DNA from: Pirellulaceae bacterium
Lineage (GTDB): Bacteria > Planctomycetota > Planctomycetia > Pirellulales > Pirellulaceae
Length of the DNA: 64,000 nucleotides
Assembly: GCA_020852965.1 (NCBI GenBank)
Contig: JADYZV010000011.1
Coordinates: 1 to 64,000 of the forward strand
Direction: 5' to 3'
The notes beneath the pieces are model-generated. The model was not told the origin of the DNA. It ran no database searches and worked only from the letters and a program-made list of their open reading frames with translations. Below are positions 27,138 through 35,860 of this stretch, piece after piece. Both the position numbers and the translations under genes were made by a program. Within the stretch, counting starts at the first letter, position 1; each line of letters opens with the position of its first letter.

Positions 27138-27268
27138 CTAGTAGTCTGTTACAGCTAAGAATTAGGGTTGAATGTAGTGGACGAGGTTACGAGTCCCATG
27201 CATCTGCCAAGCCAAACGGACTCGTAACCTCATCCACTACCCTAGAATTGAGCTGTAACAGACACTAG
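27138..27268. repeat. Hairpin element, family B, copy 1
   Basis: Outer inverted ends CTAGTAGTCTGTTACAGCT and AGCTGTAACAGACACTAG enclose inner inverted arms (GTAGTGGACGAGGTTACGAG and the near-complement from about 27219 to 27240). The whole 131 bases can fold into one long interrupted hairpin. It lies between two convergent genes, so it could act as a bidirectional terminator, though it has no T-run. Copy 2 is at 36172-36283. Confidence 0.85.
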
Positions 27269-27270
27269 GA

Positions 27271-28476
27271 TCATTTGGCCGGCCCAGGAGTTCCCGTGCT
27301 CTGTGGTGGAGCCATCTGAGAAAACAGGTCAACGGGCCAACGGGCAAGACGCTCGAAATCGCTCGGCACGGACTGCTTGAACTGCACATAAGCCTGAACC
27401 TTGCCCTTCGTGGTATAGCTCAAAGCCTCGGAGGCGACGCCGGGGGTAAAAAGGCTGTATCCTGCCAGGATGCAATCTTCCAAGTCGATGTGCAATCGTC
27501 CGGTTGGAGAGTGGCCTTGGGTGCAAAGGATGCCCGTTGAATTCCCGCCCATTTCTGGTTGCGTGAAGTTCAGTACGATCATGCGGCAGTTGCGGAAATT
27601 GGCTCGGGCGCAATGGCTGGCATAGGACATGGCGACGGCATTGTCTGGATGGACCAGAGTACAATCTTCAAAGACGGCGTGTGGATGTTCGGGCATCGCA
27701 TTCTCAGTCCCTCCCAGCAGTACGGCGGCCGTATCTCCATTCCAGTCCAGCGCCATGAAATAGCAGCCTCGAAAAACGCTCGGCTCGCCAGGGCGCACCG
27801 TTGGATAAACGACGCCGCCGCCGAATGCCCGACCGATACCCACGCAATCCTCGACCACCACGGTAAAACCTTCGCCGCTCTTGTTCGTTAGGTCCCAAAA
27901 CAGACCTGCATCGCCACCGGTGACATATAAATTGCGGATCGTCCATCGATCCCAGATAATGCTGGAGAACGTTTGCTGATTATTGCCACCATGCCAATTC
28001 TTATCCGATGCGCGAATTGAGCTCCACCAATCCCAGCTCTTGAACCCCATTTCCGGATCTCCGCTATCGATCAGCACCCAACCTTTGGCACCTGAGCCGA
28101 GGCTACCATCGCAATCGCCGATCAAAGCGTTGTAGGCTCCCGCTGCCCCTTGGTGGGCTGGGGCGAGATTCGCCTCGGCGTAGGTATCCGGCCGCACAAT
28201 GATCCGATGCCCACCTTGAACGTCCGGCACGGCATCGAGCGCACTCTGAACAGTATGGAATGCCGCCGCCCAAGAGCTTCCATCGGAGTTATCACCCAAC
28301 TTGGAGACGAACAAAGTAACCGGTTTCCGCGCACTCTCGTGTGCCACACTCTCTTGTGCCACACTCTCTTGTGCCACACTCTCTTGTGCCACACTCTCTT
28401 GTGCCTCAATAGGCTCAGTCACGATGGACACAGCCATCGCGCACACGACTCCAATCAACTTCAGTAGTATCTTCAT
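27271..28476 (-). CDS. Secreted right-handed beta-helix-like protein with AQESV repeats
   Basis: 401 residues from ATG 28476 (a second ATG sits directly upstream). A signal peptide (MKILLKLIGVVCAMAVSIVT) is followed by a low-complexity segment of four or five AQESV repeats. The body has pectate-lyase-like beta-helix features: LFVSKLGDNSDGSSWAAAFH, TVQSALDAVP, then runs such as TIRNLYVTGGDAG, VVVEDCVGIG, AVFEDCTLVHPDN and ANFRNCRMIVLN. This start (L-F-V-S-x-x-G-x-D-x-x-x-G-S) is common in surface polysaccharide-binding or -cleaving proteins. No catalytic residues can be assigned. It converges with the lipoprotein gene across element B. Confidence 0.75.
   Translation of the reverse strand: MKILLKLIGVVCAMAVSIVTEPIEAQESVAQESVAQESVAQESVAHESARKPVTLFVSKLGDNSDGSSWAAAFHTVQSALDAVPDVQGGHRIIVRPDTYAEANLAPAHQGAAGAYNALIGDCDGSLGSGAKGWVLIDSGDPEMGFKSWDWWSSIRASDKNWHGGNNQQTFSSIIWDRWTIRNLYVTGGDAGLFWDLTNKSGEGFTVVVEDCVGIGRAFGGGVVYPTVRPGEPSVFRGCYFMALDWNGDTAAVLLGGTENAMPEHPHAVFEDCTLVHPDNAVAMSYASHCARANFRNCRMIVLNFTQPEMGGNSTGILCTQGHSPTGRLHIDLEDCILAGYSLFTPGVASEALSYTTKGKVQAYVQFKQSVPSDFERLARWPVDLFSQMAPPQSTGTPGPAK
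28341..28400. repeat. Four perfect 15-bp tandem copies in coding sequence
   Basis: GTGCCACACTCTCTT is repeated four times without error at 28341, 28356, 28371 and 28386, coding AQESV on the minus strand just after the signal peptide. A degraded fifth copy gives AHESA. The 15-bp unit keeps the frame, so copy-number changes would alter linker length rather than switch the gene off. Confidence 0.95.
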
Positions 28477-28948
28477 CATGGGATCAGCCCTCTGTGCCAG
28501 CTTACGATATTCAACGAGCGTAGCATACCAAATGACAACTCCCAAGAACGACGCATTGGGCGAACCAGTCCAACACCACGAAGCGACCGCCAGTTGAGCA
28601 TTCAGGTAAATGGCGAACGTGCGCAGCCAGAATTTTCATTTTAATCCGGGCAGCACCGACCTTCCACAGCTATCTGACGACCAGTTGACGTGACGATCGG
28701 TCGCCGCGTTGATGAGCATCGCGGTAGCCTGATTGCGCTTGGAGCTCGTACCCAACAGCCAGCTTGGAGGGTGTTTGCAGGAATTCAGGATAAGGCTTTA
28801 CGAGCGGATTAGGCATTGCTAAACTACTCCCCAGTTGGGAAGCATTACCGAATTGCCATCGAGCACACCGATGTCGCTCGGAGCGTAACAGTCCCCTTTG
28901 TTTTAGAAGCAGGGTCTGAAAACGCTCAAAACCCATGAAACAACAATT
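28477..28948. other. Intergenic, no gene supported
   Basis: 472 bases upstream of the tRNA. One 88-codon frame (28670-28936, minus) exists but has no start signal or recognisable sequence. No repeats noticed. Confidence 0.45.
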
Positions 28949-29022
28949 GGCGGAGTAGCTCAGTCGGTTAGAGCAGCGGAATCATAATCCGCGTGTCGGG
29001 GGTTCGAATCCCTCCTCCGCTA
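28949..29022 (+). tRNA. tRNA with CAU anticodon (elongator Met, or Ile2)
   Basis: A 74-nt cloverleaf can be drawn: acceptor GGCGGAG/CTCCGCT (first pair G-T), D arm GCTC/GAGC, anticodon stem GCGGA/TCCGC with loop ATCATAA (anticodon CAT), variable GTGTC, T arm GGGGG-TTCGAAT-CCCTC, discriminator A. CCA is not encoded. The CAU anticodon with an A-T-rich loop fits elongator methionine tRNA, but lysidine-modified isoleucine tRNA has the same anticodon and cannot be excluded. A decayed integrase abuts its 3' end on the opposite strand. Confidence 0.93.
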
Positions 29023-29455
29023 TTTTTGAGTATTCCATAAGCCCCACAATTTCGGCAAATGGCGTGTTTTGCTTGATTTTGTGTACTTTCTCGGCCTTCT
29101 TCTTCTTGGCCACGCGAGTGGTTGCAAGCGGTTGCATCCCCAGTGAGTCCCCAGTTTTGATCGCTCTGGCGAAATGATCGCTGGTCACCGTAAGGTAGTG
29201 CTTGTGGGCAACGTTTGGTGTGTTGCCCAACCAGGAGCAAACGACGTATGTCGGGAAATCCTGTTCCAGTTCTGTTTGTCTACTCGCGCGACAATTCTGA
29301 AATGGCTTGGGCCATAGTTTGAGGCCAGCACGGCGTACGATTTTTTGAAACGTCGTGCCGAGGTTCTTGTTGGGGTTGCCGGCCAGCATGGGAACAACCC
29401 ACGTTTCGTGCACGTTCGGGGCCTGGCGAGCTTTCTCTACCAAATTCGGCTGCAT
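28982..29455 (-). pseudogene. Tyrosine recombinase (integrase) C-terminal remnant next to tRNA
   Basis: The minus-strand frame reads GTTFQKIVRRAGLKLWPKPF, then an R-containing segment (QNCRASRQTELEQDF), VCSWLGNTPNVAHKHYL and TVTSDHFARA. This matches the last third of planctomycete phage-type integrases, including the HYL block with the likely nucleophile tyrosine. The N-terminal and core portions are missing. The last codons (EEGFEPPTRGL) are simply the antisense of the tRNA, so the frame runs through it. This is the classic arrangement of an element integrated at a tRNA 3' end. Confidence 0.75.
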
Positions 29456-29676
29456 CCTAACCTGAATTCAACAACAACGGCGCAAGTGCATTGGCTATGC
29501 TACACGACAGAGCAACTGGTATGCAGCGGCGTTTGCTGTGCGTTGCATATCGCCGAATCCCCAGTCATTTTGACGGCTTGCGTTCTGAGGCAGAGACTTC
29601 GATAACTTGTTCCTCATTCCCACGGGTGAGGTTTAATCAAGGAAACGTTTGCGACTAAATCGAGGCCCGCTTCATC

Positions 29677-29892
29677 ATGACACCTGTCACTGGCACCGTT
29701 AAAAATGGCAAGATTGAAATCCCCGCTTCATCCTAGTTGACGGAGGGGGCCGAGCCGCTCGTGTGGCTTGAGACATACTCGTCCCCGGCGGCCGAGGCTG
29801 ATTCCATGGACGCAGCTGAGATTGAGCGAGTTTTAAAGGCGATGGACGAAGTTCGTCCGTTTGTGATGACCGAGGAAGAGCGAAGTAAGTGA
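29677..29892 (+). pseudogene. Decayed antitoxin-like small gene with internal TAG
   Basis: From ATG 29677 the frame gives MTPVTGTVKNGKIEIPASS, then TAG at 29734-29736, then continues in the same frame (EGAEPLVWLETYSSPAAEAD, DAAEIERVLKAMDEV, MTEEERSK) to TGA at 29890-29892. The G-T-V-K-N-G-K-I-E start and acidic C-terminus resemble small DUF104/AF2212-like antitoxins and related planctomycete proteins. The stop falls where the family has a P-D/E-W-P-x-G segment. No toxin frame follows. It probably belongs to the old tRNA-integrated element. Confidence 0.55.
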
Positions 29893-30263
29893 CTATTGGC
29901 TGCGCGCCCACGTCCCAACGAGTACAGGCGTCCCGATGCGCGAAGCTTGATGTTAAGCCAAACCCTACGGTGGCGACATGAGCCTGACACGAACACATGA
30001 GAACGCAGGTGCGGGTCTTTCCGCACGCGCTGCCCATGCCGTAACTCGCACTACTCGTTACGAGCCTACTCCAGGGTGCAACAGCCGCGATCGATTGTGC
30101 CGTGATGTATACGTGGTTCGCTGCGGCGGATCTATTCGTTAATAAGGAATTAGGCAAACAGAGTTATTGAATAGGCTCGGTGATGCATCGAACTTATCCT
30201 TGGGACAAAGACAAACTATTCTGCCTTCGTCTGGACCTACCTACCCCATCGAAGCTTGTTCTT
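29893..30263. other. Intergenic, no gene supported
   Basis: 371 bases between the decayed antitoxin-like gene and the stop of the PQQ-propeller gene. A minus-strand frame of 152 codons (29699-30157) crosses the region but is proline/serine-rich shadow sequence with no family match. No repeats recognised. Confidence 0.4.
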
Positions 30264-31871
30264 TTATTTCGCCTCGTCAGCGATGCAGTACAGCCTGGTG
30301 CGAGTGCGGAGGAAGATCTGCCCGTCGACAAGAGCGGGGGTCGCCGCGATCGGCTCGCCGAAATCGTTGTTGGCAAGCACTTTCGGTTCTGGGCCACTCT
30401 CGATCACGCTGACCACACCCGATTCCGATGTGACATAAATCTTCCCGTCACCGTAGACGGGAGCGGACAAGTACGACCCACCGGCACCCACTCGCCGACG
30501 ATCCCAGAGCCGCTCTCCGCTCGCGGCCTGGAACGATGCGAAGATGCCCCCCTGCTTAATGAGAAACATGCGGCCACCAGCCACCAGGGGTGAAACGATG
30601 TGTGAAGCGGATTTCGTCTTTTTCAGCCAAAGCACGTGGGTCTTCGAGACATCTCCTTCGCCACCGCCGCGAACGGCCTGAATCGAGGCGTCCTTCTGAC
30701 GTTCACTGAGTTCCTCAGAAAGTTTGCCAGCATCGGTATCGATCGTATTGCCCAGTCTCCCCTGGACCTCGCTGGCCAGGAGTCCGCCCCGGTTTTTGGG
30801 ATCGAGAAAGGCCTTATCGATTTCCTCTCCCTCCAACACGCCATCTTTGTTTTCGTCGCCTCGATCGAACTTGGCCCAGAAGGCGTCGGGAATCGACTTA
30901 CCCGTATTTAGGCGGTATTTGTTGTTCAAAATCTCGTCGCGGGTTATCTTGCCATCGCCATCGGCATCCGCTGTAACACGCCACTGGTACGAGATACCAA
31001 CACTCTCCACGGACACATAAATGATGCCATCAAAGGTCACGGGAGTCGTCTTGATGTTGCGGCAAAAGACCTCGGTCGCCCATTTACGATGGCCCGTCTT
31101 GTAGTCGTATCCAATCATCTTCCCTGTTCCGGCGATGATGACTTCCGGTCCCTGCGGCGTCTCGCAGATCACCGGGTGCGAATAGGAGCAGGCCATGTCA
31201 CCGCGGTCATCTTTCCAGAGGATCTCGCCGGATCTTCTGTCGAGGCAGTACGCCGCTGGCGAGAGATCGTCGTCCTGGCAAAAGAACAACCGGTCTCCAT
31301 GAATCACCGGAGACATCCCCGGCCCCCAATCAAAGACGAAGTAGGGTTCGGGAAGTTGTCGCCTCCAGGCCGTTTCGCCGGTCTTGGTGTCCAAGGCCAT
31401 CATTCCCAGACGGGCATGATAGACATAGACTCGCTCCGCATCGGCCGCTGGTGTCGCCGAGGCATAGCTGTTGGAGTCATGAATCTTCGGCAGGGCTTCA
31501 CCTTCGATCGGGAATTCACGCTCCCAATGTTTCTCACCGGTGGCGGCATCAAAGCAGAAGACAACGAACTTGTTGCCTGGTTTCTCGCCCAGCATGGCTG
31601 TCGTAAACAAACGCCCGGCGACGATCGTCGGAGATCCGATTCCGTCGCCCACTTCCGCCGACCAGCGAACATTCTTCGTCGGCGAGAATTCGACCGGCAG
31701 CGGCTTCGTTGAAGTGGTGACTCCCGTGCAGTTGAAGCCGCGCCACTGTGGCCAGTCCTCGGCCGAAAGTTCCTGCGCGCCCAGGCACATCCCCCACATC
31801 GCCAGCATAGCGATCGAGCCAACACGGAAAACCCAGTCGAATCCAAAGCGACACATCAACGTCTGAAACAT
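30264..31871 (-). CDS. Secreted PQQ-like beta-propeller protein with EF-hand insert
   Basis: 535 residues from ATG 31871, where GGGAG lies eight bases upstream; the frame is open to 32057 but the extra part looks non-coding. A signal segment (VGSIAMLAMWGMCLGAQ) precedes EDWPQWRGFNCTGV, the standard opening of planctomycete PQQ/BamB-like propellers. Repeated blade motifs follow (FDAATGEKHWERE, LDTKTGETAWRR, LDRRSGEILWKD, YDYKTGHRKWATE, FQAASGERLWDRR). Inserted near residues 300-350 are two calcium loops, DADGDGKITRDE and DENKDGVLEGEE. It is the last gene of the symporter/dioxygenase unit, 242 bp after the glycosidase-like gene. Probably an extracytoplasmic binding or oxidoreductase-like protein; no cofactor ligand can be proven. 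Confidence 0.8.
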   Translation of the reverse strand: MFQTLMCRFGFDWVFRVGSIAMLAMWGMCLGAQELSAEDWPQWRGFNCTGVTTSTKPLPVEFSPTKNVRWSAEVGDGIGSPTIVAGRLFTTAMLGEKPGNKFVVFCFDAATGEKHWEREFPIEGEALPKIHDSNSYASATPAADAERVYVYHARLGMMALDTKTGETAWRRQLPEPYFVFDWGPGMSPVIHGDRLFFCQDDDLSPAAYCLDRRSGEILWKDDRGDMACSYSHPVICETPQGPEVIIAGTGKMIGYDYKTGHRKWATEVFCRNIKTTPVTFDGIIYVSVESVGISYQWRVTADADGDGKITRDEILNNKYRLNTGKSIPDAFWAKFDRGDENKDGVLEGEEIDKAFLDPKNRGGLLASEVQGRLGNTIDTDAGKLSEELSERQKDASIQAVRGGGEGDVSKTHVLWLKKTKSASHIVSPLVAGGRMFLIKQGGIFASFQAASGERLWDRRRVGAGGSYLSAPVYGDGKIYVTSESGVVSVIESGPEPKVLANNDFGEPIAATPALVDGQIFLRTRTRLYCIADEAK

Positions 31872-32113
31872 GAGGGCGACTCCCGGTATTGAGGCGATAA
31901 TCTGAGGCGGAGACCATGAGTCCACTTCACTTTCGAAGGATTGAGAAATAACGGTAACATCTTTCCAGTGAGAATGCAGCCATGCTCTCGCCTCGCTCCA
32001 GCGGCTTTGGACCACTAGCGGTGTCGATCCAGCCGAACCAACCGCCTGGGCAATCATCGAATGTCTCTGTGTAAGTTTTCATAACATTCTGTTCTCCAAC
32101 TGAGGGGTGATTT

Positions 32114-33175
32114 TCACGATGGCAGATTCACGTCACTGGTGGCCGACGCGATCCGCCAGACTCCGCGAGAGTTGGGAGCGGTTCCATCGCACGCCTCGTA
32201 GAACATGCGATAGCAGGGTGGCGCAGTTGCTACTCCGGGCAGTCGAATGAGGCACATCTCTGACGCCTTCGCCACATCCCAGCCACCTGGCCCTGGACTG
32301 ATGACCGGCACGGCATCTTTCTTCCAGGTCAGCCCGTCGGTCGAGACCGCTCGGAGAATGTCCGCACGATCAGACCGACAATAGCCGGCGTAGTACATAA
32401 CGTAGTCGGCGTCAACCACGCGGACAATCTCCGGAGCAAACGCACAGAGCGAGTCATACGCTCCGTCCTGAGCGATTCTCAGACCCGGTTCCGGATGGAA
32501 CTCAAGTCCGTCGCTCGATACGAGGCTGATAATCCCTTGGCCTCGATCAAAGAGGTACATCCGGCATCGTCCGTCGTCCAGAAAGACGATCCGGGGAGAA
32601 GCGTAGTTGTGCCCCTCCGATTCCACGCGGACGCCTCGGTCCATGGTCCACTTCAGACCGTCCGATGAGGTCGCGCTGCGAATCGAATTCGTCACCGCTT
32701 GAGAACCCGCGCAGCACTCGAAGTACATTCGCAGTCGGCGTCCATCACCGACGGGAACGACCTCGGACGACACCACACGAAACTCGCCCGCTCCGCCTTC
32801 CTGTGGCGAAAGCCGGACTCCCGGTTCTGGAACCCAGGCGTTGCCGTCCTGGGACCAGGCACTCAAGATGCGTGTGGAGGCATTGTCATAGTCGTTCGCT
32901 CCGGCCGGGTAACCGGGACGAGGAAGCATCTGTGAGTAGTACATCCGGTAGCCACCGCCGGACAATGCCAACACACGCGGTGACACGACACCACATATTC
33001 CCGTGCGACAATCCTCGCGAGACCATGTCGCCTCGGGACGTTGGGTGGTGTCAGGGTCTGGAGGTGCGTCGATCGCCACCGCCGCGTCCTTTGACCACAG
33101 CACACCCGGGTCCGCGTCGACGGTCTGCACCCAAGGCGATGCCGCCGAACATTTCGAAAGATCGATCATTCCCAT
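32114..33175 (-). CDS. Cytoplasmic GH43/GH32-like five-bladed propeller protein
   Basis: 353 residues without a signal peptide. Start ATG 33175 is preceded by GAGGG and follows the PhyH stop by six bases, so the two are co-translated. Repeated short strands with aromatic-acidic motifs (YRMYYSQMLP, RILSAWSQDGNAWVPEPGVRL, RLRMYFECCAG, SIRSATSSDGLKWTMDRGVRV, CRMYLFDRGQGI, DYVMYYAGYC, LRAVSTDGLTWKKD) are typical of the propeller shared by GH32/43/62/68 and related phosphorylases. S-x-D-G-L-x-W repeats are the clearest mark. Its role is probably cleavage or binding of a sugar taken up by the neighbouring symporter; the substrate is unknown. Confidence 0.7.
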   Translation of the reverse strand: MGMIDLSKCSAASPWVQTVDADPGVLWSKDAAVAIDAPPDPDTTQRPEATWSREDCRTGICGVVSPRVLALSGGGYRMYYSQMLPRPGYPAGANDYDNASTRILSAWSQDGNAWVPEPGVRLSPQEGGAGEFRVVSSEVVPVGDGRRLRMYFECCAGSQAVTNSIRSATSSDGLKWTMDRGVRVESEGHNYASPRIVFLDDGRCRMYLFDRGQGIISLVSSDGLEFHPEPGLRIAQDGAYDSLCAFAPEIVRVVDADYVMYYAGYCRSDRADILRAVSTDGLTWKKDAVPVISPGPGGWDVAKASEMCLIRLPGVATAPPCYRMFYEACDGTAPNSRGVWRIASATSDVNLPS

Positions 33176-33181
33176 TGTCCC

Positions 33182-33934
33182 TCAAGTCTTCAAGCCCATC
33201 GCAGTGTGTTGTTCACTCGCCGTTTCAGAATATCGTGCGAAGGCCGCCTCATCACGCTGGCACGAGACCCCTGTGAAGACCATCGCGAATGAACGTCGAT
33301 GACGTGTCTGCGACAGGTTCGCATCTGCTCGGTGAATCGTCATCCCGTGATGCACGACAACGTCGCCCGGTTGCAGGATTGCGGCCACTTCGCGATTGAA
33401 GTCATCCGTCGTGAAGTCGTTGATCCCCTGCGAAAACCCAAGGATCTGCGACTTGGCGTGCTTCCGGTAGCCGCGCTTATGCGACCCATCGACATAGCGC
33501 AGACAGCCGTTTTCGGCATCGACCGGATCGAGTGCCATCCAAATGGTCAGCACATTCGCGGGCTGTTGACAGAAGTAGTAGTTGTCCTGGTGCGGAGGGG
33601 TCACGTGCTGTGTTCCAGGCGGCTTGTTGAACCATTCCGGCTGATCGACCGTTGCCGGCTCGCCGATCAGGGCCTCGGCCAGTGCCTTCCACTTGGGATG
33701 TTTCACGTACTCACGAAAATAGGGGTCGCCTCCCATTCGCTGCATCTGCTTGAGCGTCTCTGGGCGAGAGCGATCCTGATAAAAGGCGTCCGCGTCGGGC
33801 AGCGTCGGCACGACAACACGGATGTATCGGTCGAGATTCTCCTTCAGCTCTGCGAAGTCCTGGATTCCCAGCAACTGTCGCACGATCACGAAGCCATGTT
33901 GGTCGTAATACTGCTTTTCCGATTCGAAGTTCAT
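33182..33934 (-). CDS. Phytanoyl-CoA dioxygenase (PhyH) family protein
   Basis: 250 residues, a complete PhyH-type Fe(II)/2-oxoglutarate dioxygenase. The iron triad is visible as H-x-D in PPHQDNYYF (about 116-118) and a distal histidine in VVHHGMTIHRAD near 200; the 2-oxoglutarate-binding arginine is probably in TRHRRSFAM. LTIWMALDPVDAENGCLRYV is the classic family core. In bacteria these enzymes hydroxylate small acids, amines or lipids; the substrate here is unknown. Downstream, the propeller gene starts six bases after its stop. Upstream is the symporter. Confidence 0.9.
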   Translation of the reverse strand: MNFESEKQYYDQHGFVIVRQLLGIQDFAELKENLDRYIRVVVPTLPDADAFYQDRSRPETLKQMQRMGGDPYFREYVKHPKWKALAEALIGEPATVDQPEWFNKPPGTQHVTPPHQDNYYFCQQPANVLTIWMALDPVDAENGCLRYVDGSHKRGYRKHAKSQILGFSQGINDFTTDDFNREVAAILQPGDVVVHHGMTIHRADANLSQTRHRRSFAMVFTGVSCQRDEAAFARYSETASEQHTAMGLKT

Positions 33935-34004
33935 CTGGCGTTCCTTTCTGGCGTCACTGGCGCACTGTGCAACTGTTGACCAGTGCGCACTACTTTGTGG
34001 CTCG

Positions 34005-34100
34005 TCATTTCGATAGTTGAGGAAGATTAAGTGCCATCATTTCAGCTCGTTCAAGTGCTGCGCGATCGGGACTCGGGATATTGATGTAAAGTTGTGTCAT
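34005..34100 (-). CDS. Possible 31-residue peptide coupled to the symporter stop
   Basis: An ATG at 34098-34100 overlaps the symporter stop as ATGA and opens 31 codons (MTQLYINIPSPDRAALERAE, then MMALNLPQLSK). The ATGA overlap and continuous strand suggest translational coupling, and the gap to PhyH is otherwise empty. No family is recognised. It could equally be a chance frame. Confidence 0.3.
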   Translation of the reverse strand: MTQLYINIPSPDRAALERAEMMALNLPQLSK

Positions 34101-35584
34101 CGACTTGACTCCAAAGGGGGTCGTCCGGCGAAGCAACTGGCGACAGATCCGACCGTGATTCCCATGAGCAGCGAGCAGGGGATAATCCACACAAAACTGA
34201 TGGTCAGCGGCAGGCCCAGGTCTTTCGAAAACGCGATAGACACGGCGGTCGCGATGCTGGCCAGCAAGCCCAGCCAGGCACCGAATGCGTTGGCCCAGCG
34301 TACGAACAGTGCCAAAAAAAACAACACAAACAGCGGAGCGGTCAGGAGGTTGATCAGCTTAAAGCAACGCTCCACGAGGTTCCCGACGAACAGAAGATTT
34401 AGCATGCTGAGCGCGACGGCGGCCAAGGCCAACAGCCAAGTCAGCCATTTCAAACGCGCCACCGTCGCTGTGTCTGAAGACGAGTAGCCCGGCTGCCTCG
34501 ACAGAAAATCTTTCTCAAGGACGGCACACGCCGAGTTCAGGCCCGACGAGAGGCTCGACAGAGCTGCGCAGAGAATCGCGGCCAGCACCAGCCCTGACAA
34601 CCCCGCCGGCATCTGTGTCATGATGAACTTCGGAAAGAGCTGATCGCCGATCAAATGCAGCGACTGGCCGACAGCGAATTCGGGCGGATGGGCCTGGTAA
34701 AAGCCCATGACTGCGATGCCCGTCAGCCCCAACAGCAACGATACCGACACATCGGTGACCTGCGAAACGAACAATGTCTTGCGAGCTGCCGATGCATCGC
34801 GCGTCGAAAGGAATCGCTGGATCGACATCTGATCCGAGCCATTCGTGCAGACGTACCACAGCGTCGTCGAGAGCATCAGCATTCCAAACGACACGCGGGC
34901 GTTGGGATCAAAGCCCCAACGCGGCTCCTGCCAGTGGCTGGGCCAGACGGTCGGCCACCACTCACTGACGCCACCCATCGTCACCGTGATCACCACCAGC
35001 GTGATGATTGCACCAGCCAGCATCGTGATGGACTGGATGGCATCCGTCACGACCACCGCCTTCAGGCCGCCAGTCGATGAATAGAGAGCAGTGAGCACAC
35101 CCAGCAGGATGCAAAGCCAGGGGGTCCAATACCGGTCCAGTCCCAGCAACGGAACCAGGACCACGCTGCTGGTCGCGAATAGAATCGTCGCCATCCAGCC
35201 CAGACGCAGCAGTAAGAAGACGCCCGCGCCAGCCAATCGAATGCTCATCCCCAACCGCTTTTCGAGCAGTTCATAGGCACTCGTTACCGGCTGACGCATG
35301 AGCAATGGAATGAGGCCGTATCCGACAATCACGAAGATTAGAGGCATCGCGGCCGACTGCGTCATCATCATCGGACCATAGGCGATCATCTCGCCCGGGT
35401 TTCCGAGGTACGACAAGGTGCTGACGAGCGTCGCGAACAACGACAAGCCCAAAGCAATCGGTGAAATCCTTCGCCCGCCCAGCAGATAGTCGTCGGCCGT
35501 CTTGTTCTGCCGCGAGTAAAACGCCCCAACCCCCAGCATCAGCGCGGCGTAAGCCGCGATCACCAGCCAATCGAGGATTTTCAC
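34097..35584 (-). CDS. Sodium:solute symporter (SSS family)
   Basis: 495 residues with 12-13 hydrophobic segments. GTG 35584 is chosen because CCAGGAGA lies seven to eight bases upstream; longer ATG starts exist at 35617 and 35659. Family features include an early DWLVIAAYAALMLGVGAFYS helix, ADDYLLGGRRISP, the unwound first-helix-like SLFATLVSTLSYLGNPGEMI, and YSSTGGLKAVVVTDAIQS, the SSS signature region. Such transporters bring in sugars, sialic acid, organic acids or nucleosides with Na+. The gene leads into PhyH, a propeller glycosidase-like protein and a PQQ-propeller protein, suggesting uptake of the compound they process. Confidence 0.88.
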   Translation of the reverse strand: MKILDWLVIAAYAALMLGVGAFYSRQNKTADDYLLGGRRISPIALGLSLFATLVSTLSYLGNPGEMIAYGPMMMTQSAAMPLIFVIVGYGLIPLLMRQPVTSAYELLEKRLGMSIRLAGAGVFLLLRLGWMATILFATSSVVLVPLLGLDRYWTPWLCILLGVLTALYSSTGGLKAVVVTDAIQSITMLAGAIITLVVITVTMGGVSEWWPTVWPSHWQEPRWGFDPNARVSFGMLMLSTTLWYVCTNGSDQMSIQRFLSTRDASAARKTLFVSQVTDVSVSLLLGLTGIAVMGFYQAHPPEFAVGQSLHLIGDQLFPKFIMTQMPAGLSGLVLAAILCAALSSLSSGLNSACAVLEKDFLSRQPGYSSSDTATVARLKWLTWLLALAAVALSMLNLLFVGNLVERCFKLINLLTAPLFVLFFLALFVRWANAFGAWLGLLASIATAVSIAFSKDLGLPLTISFVWIIPCSLLMGITVGSVASCFAGRPPLESSR

Positions 35585-35860
35585 GGCGGTGTCTCCTGGG
35601 GAAAAAATGAATCGCATTCCGGAGGTCGTGCCTTTTCCTCGGCGTGCTGTCAGAATCACTCGATCAATTCAAGTAGGTACGACGGTCGTTCTTTCATCAT
35701 CAACGCTGCATGACTGTAGAATGGCCAACCGTCGTCTGCGGTTGTTGAAGTGAGCGCATCCATGTGTCCTTTCGGTCGAGGGGTTGGGAAAACCTGAGCT
35801 GGTCTGCATCGAAGTCCTCCCAGGATCCTCTGTCATTCTGGTTCGGTGACCCATTGGGGG

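Noticed and set aside
28968-29240. Minus-strand frame ending GGGIRTPDTRIMIPLL
   Set aside because: That ending is the antisense translation of the tRNA, a well-known artefact; only the neighbouring frame shows integrase similarity.
29699-30157. 152-codon minus-strand frame
   Set aside because: Proline/serine/arginine-rich shadow lying over the decayed antitoxin-like gene; no family features.
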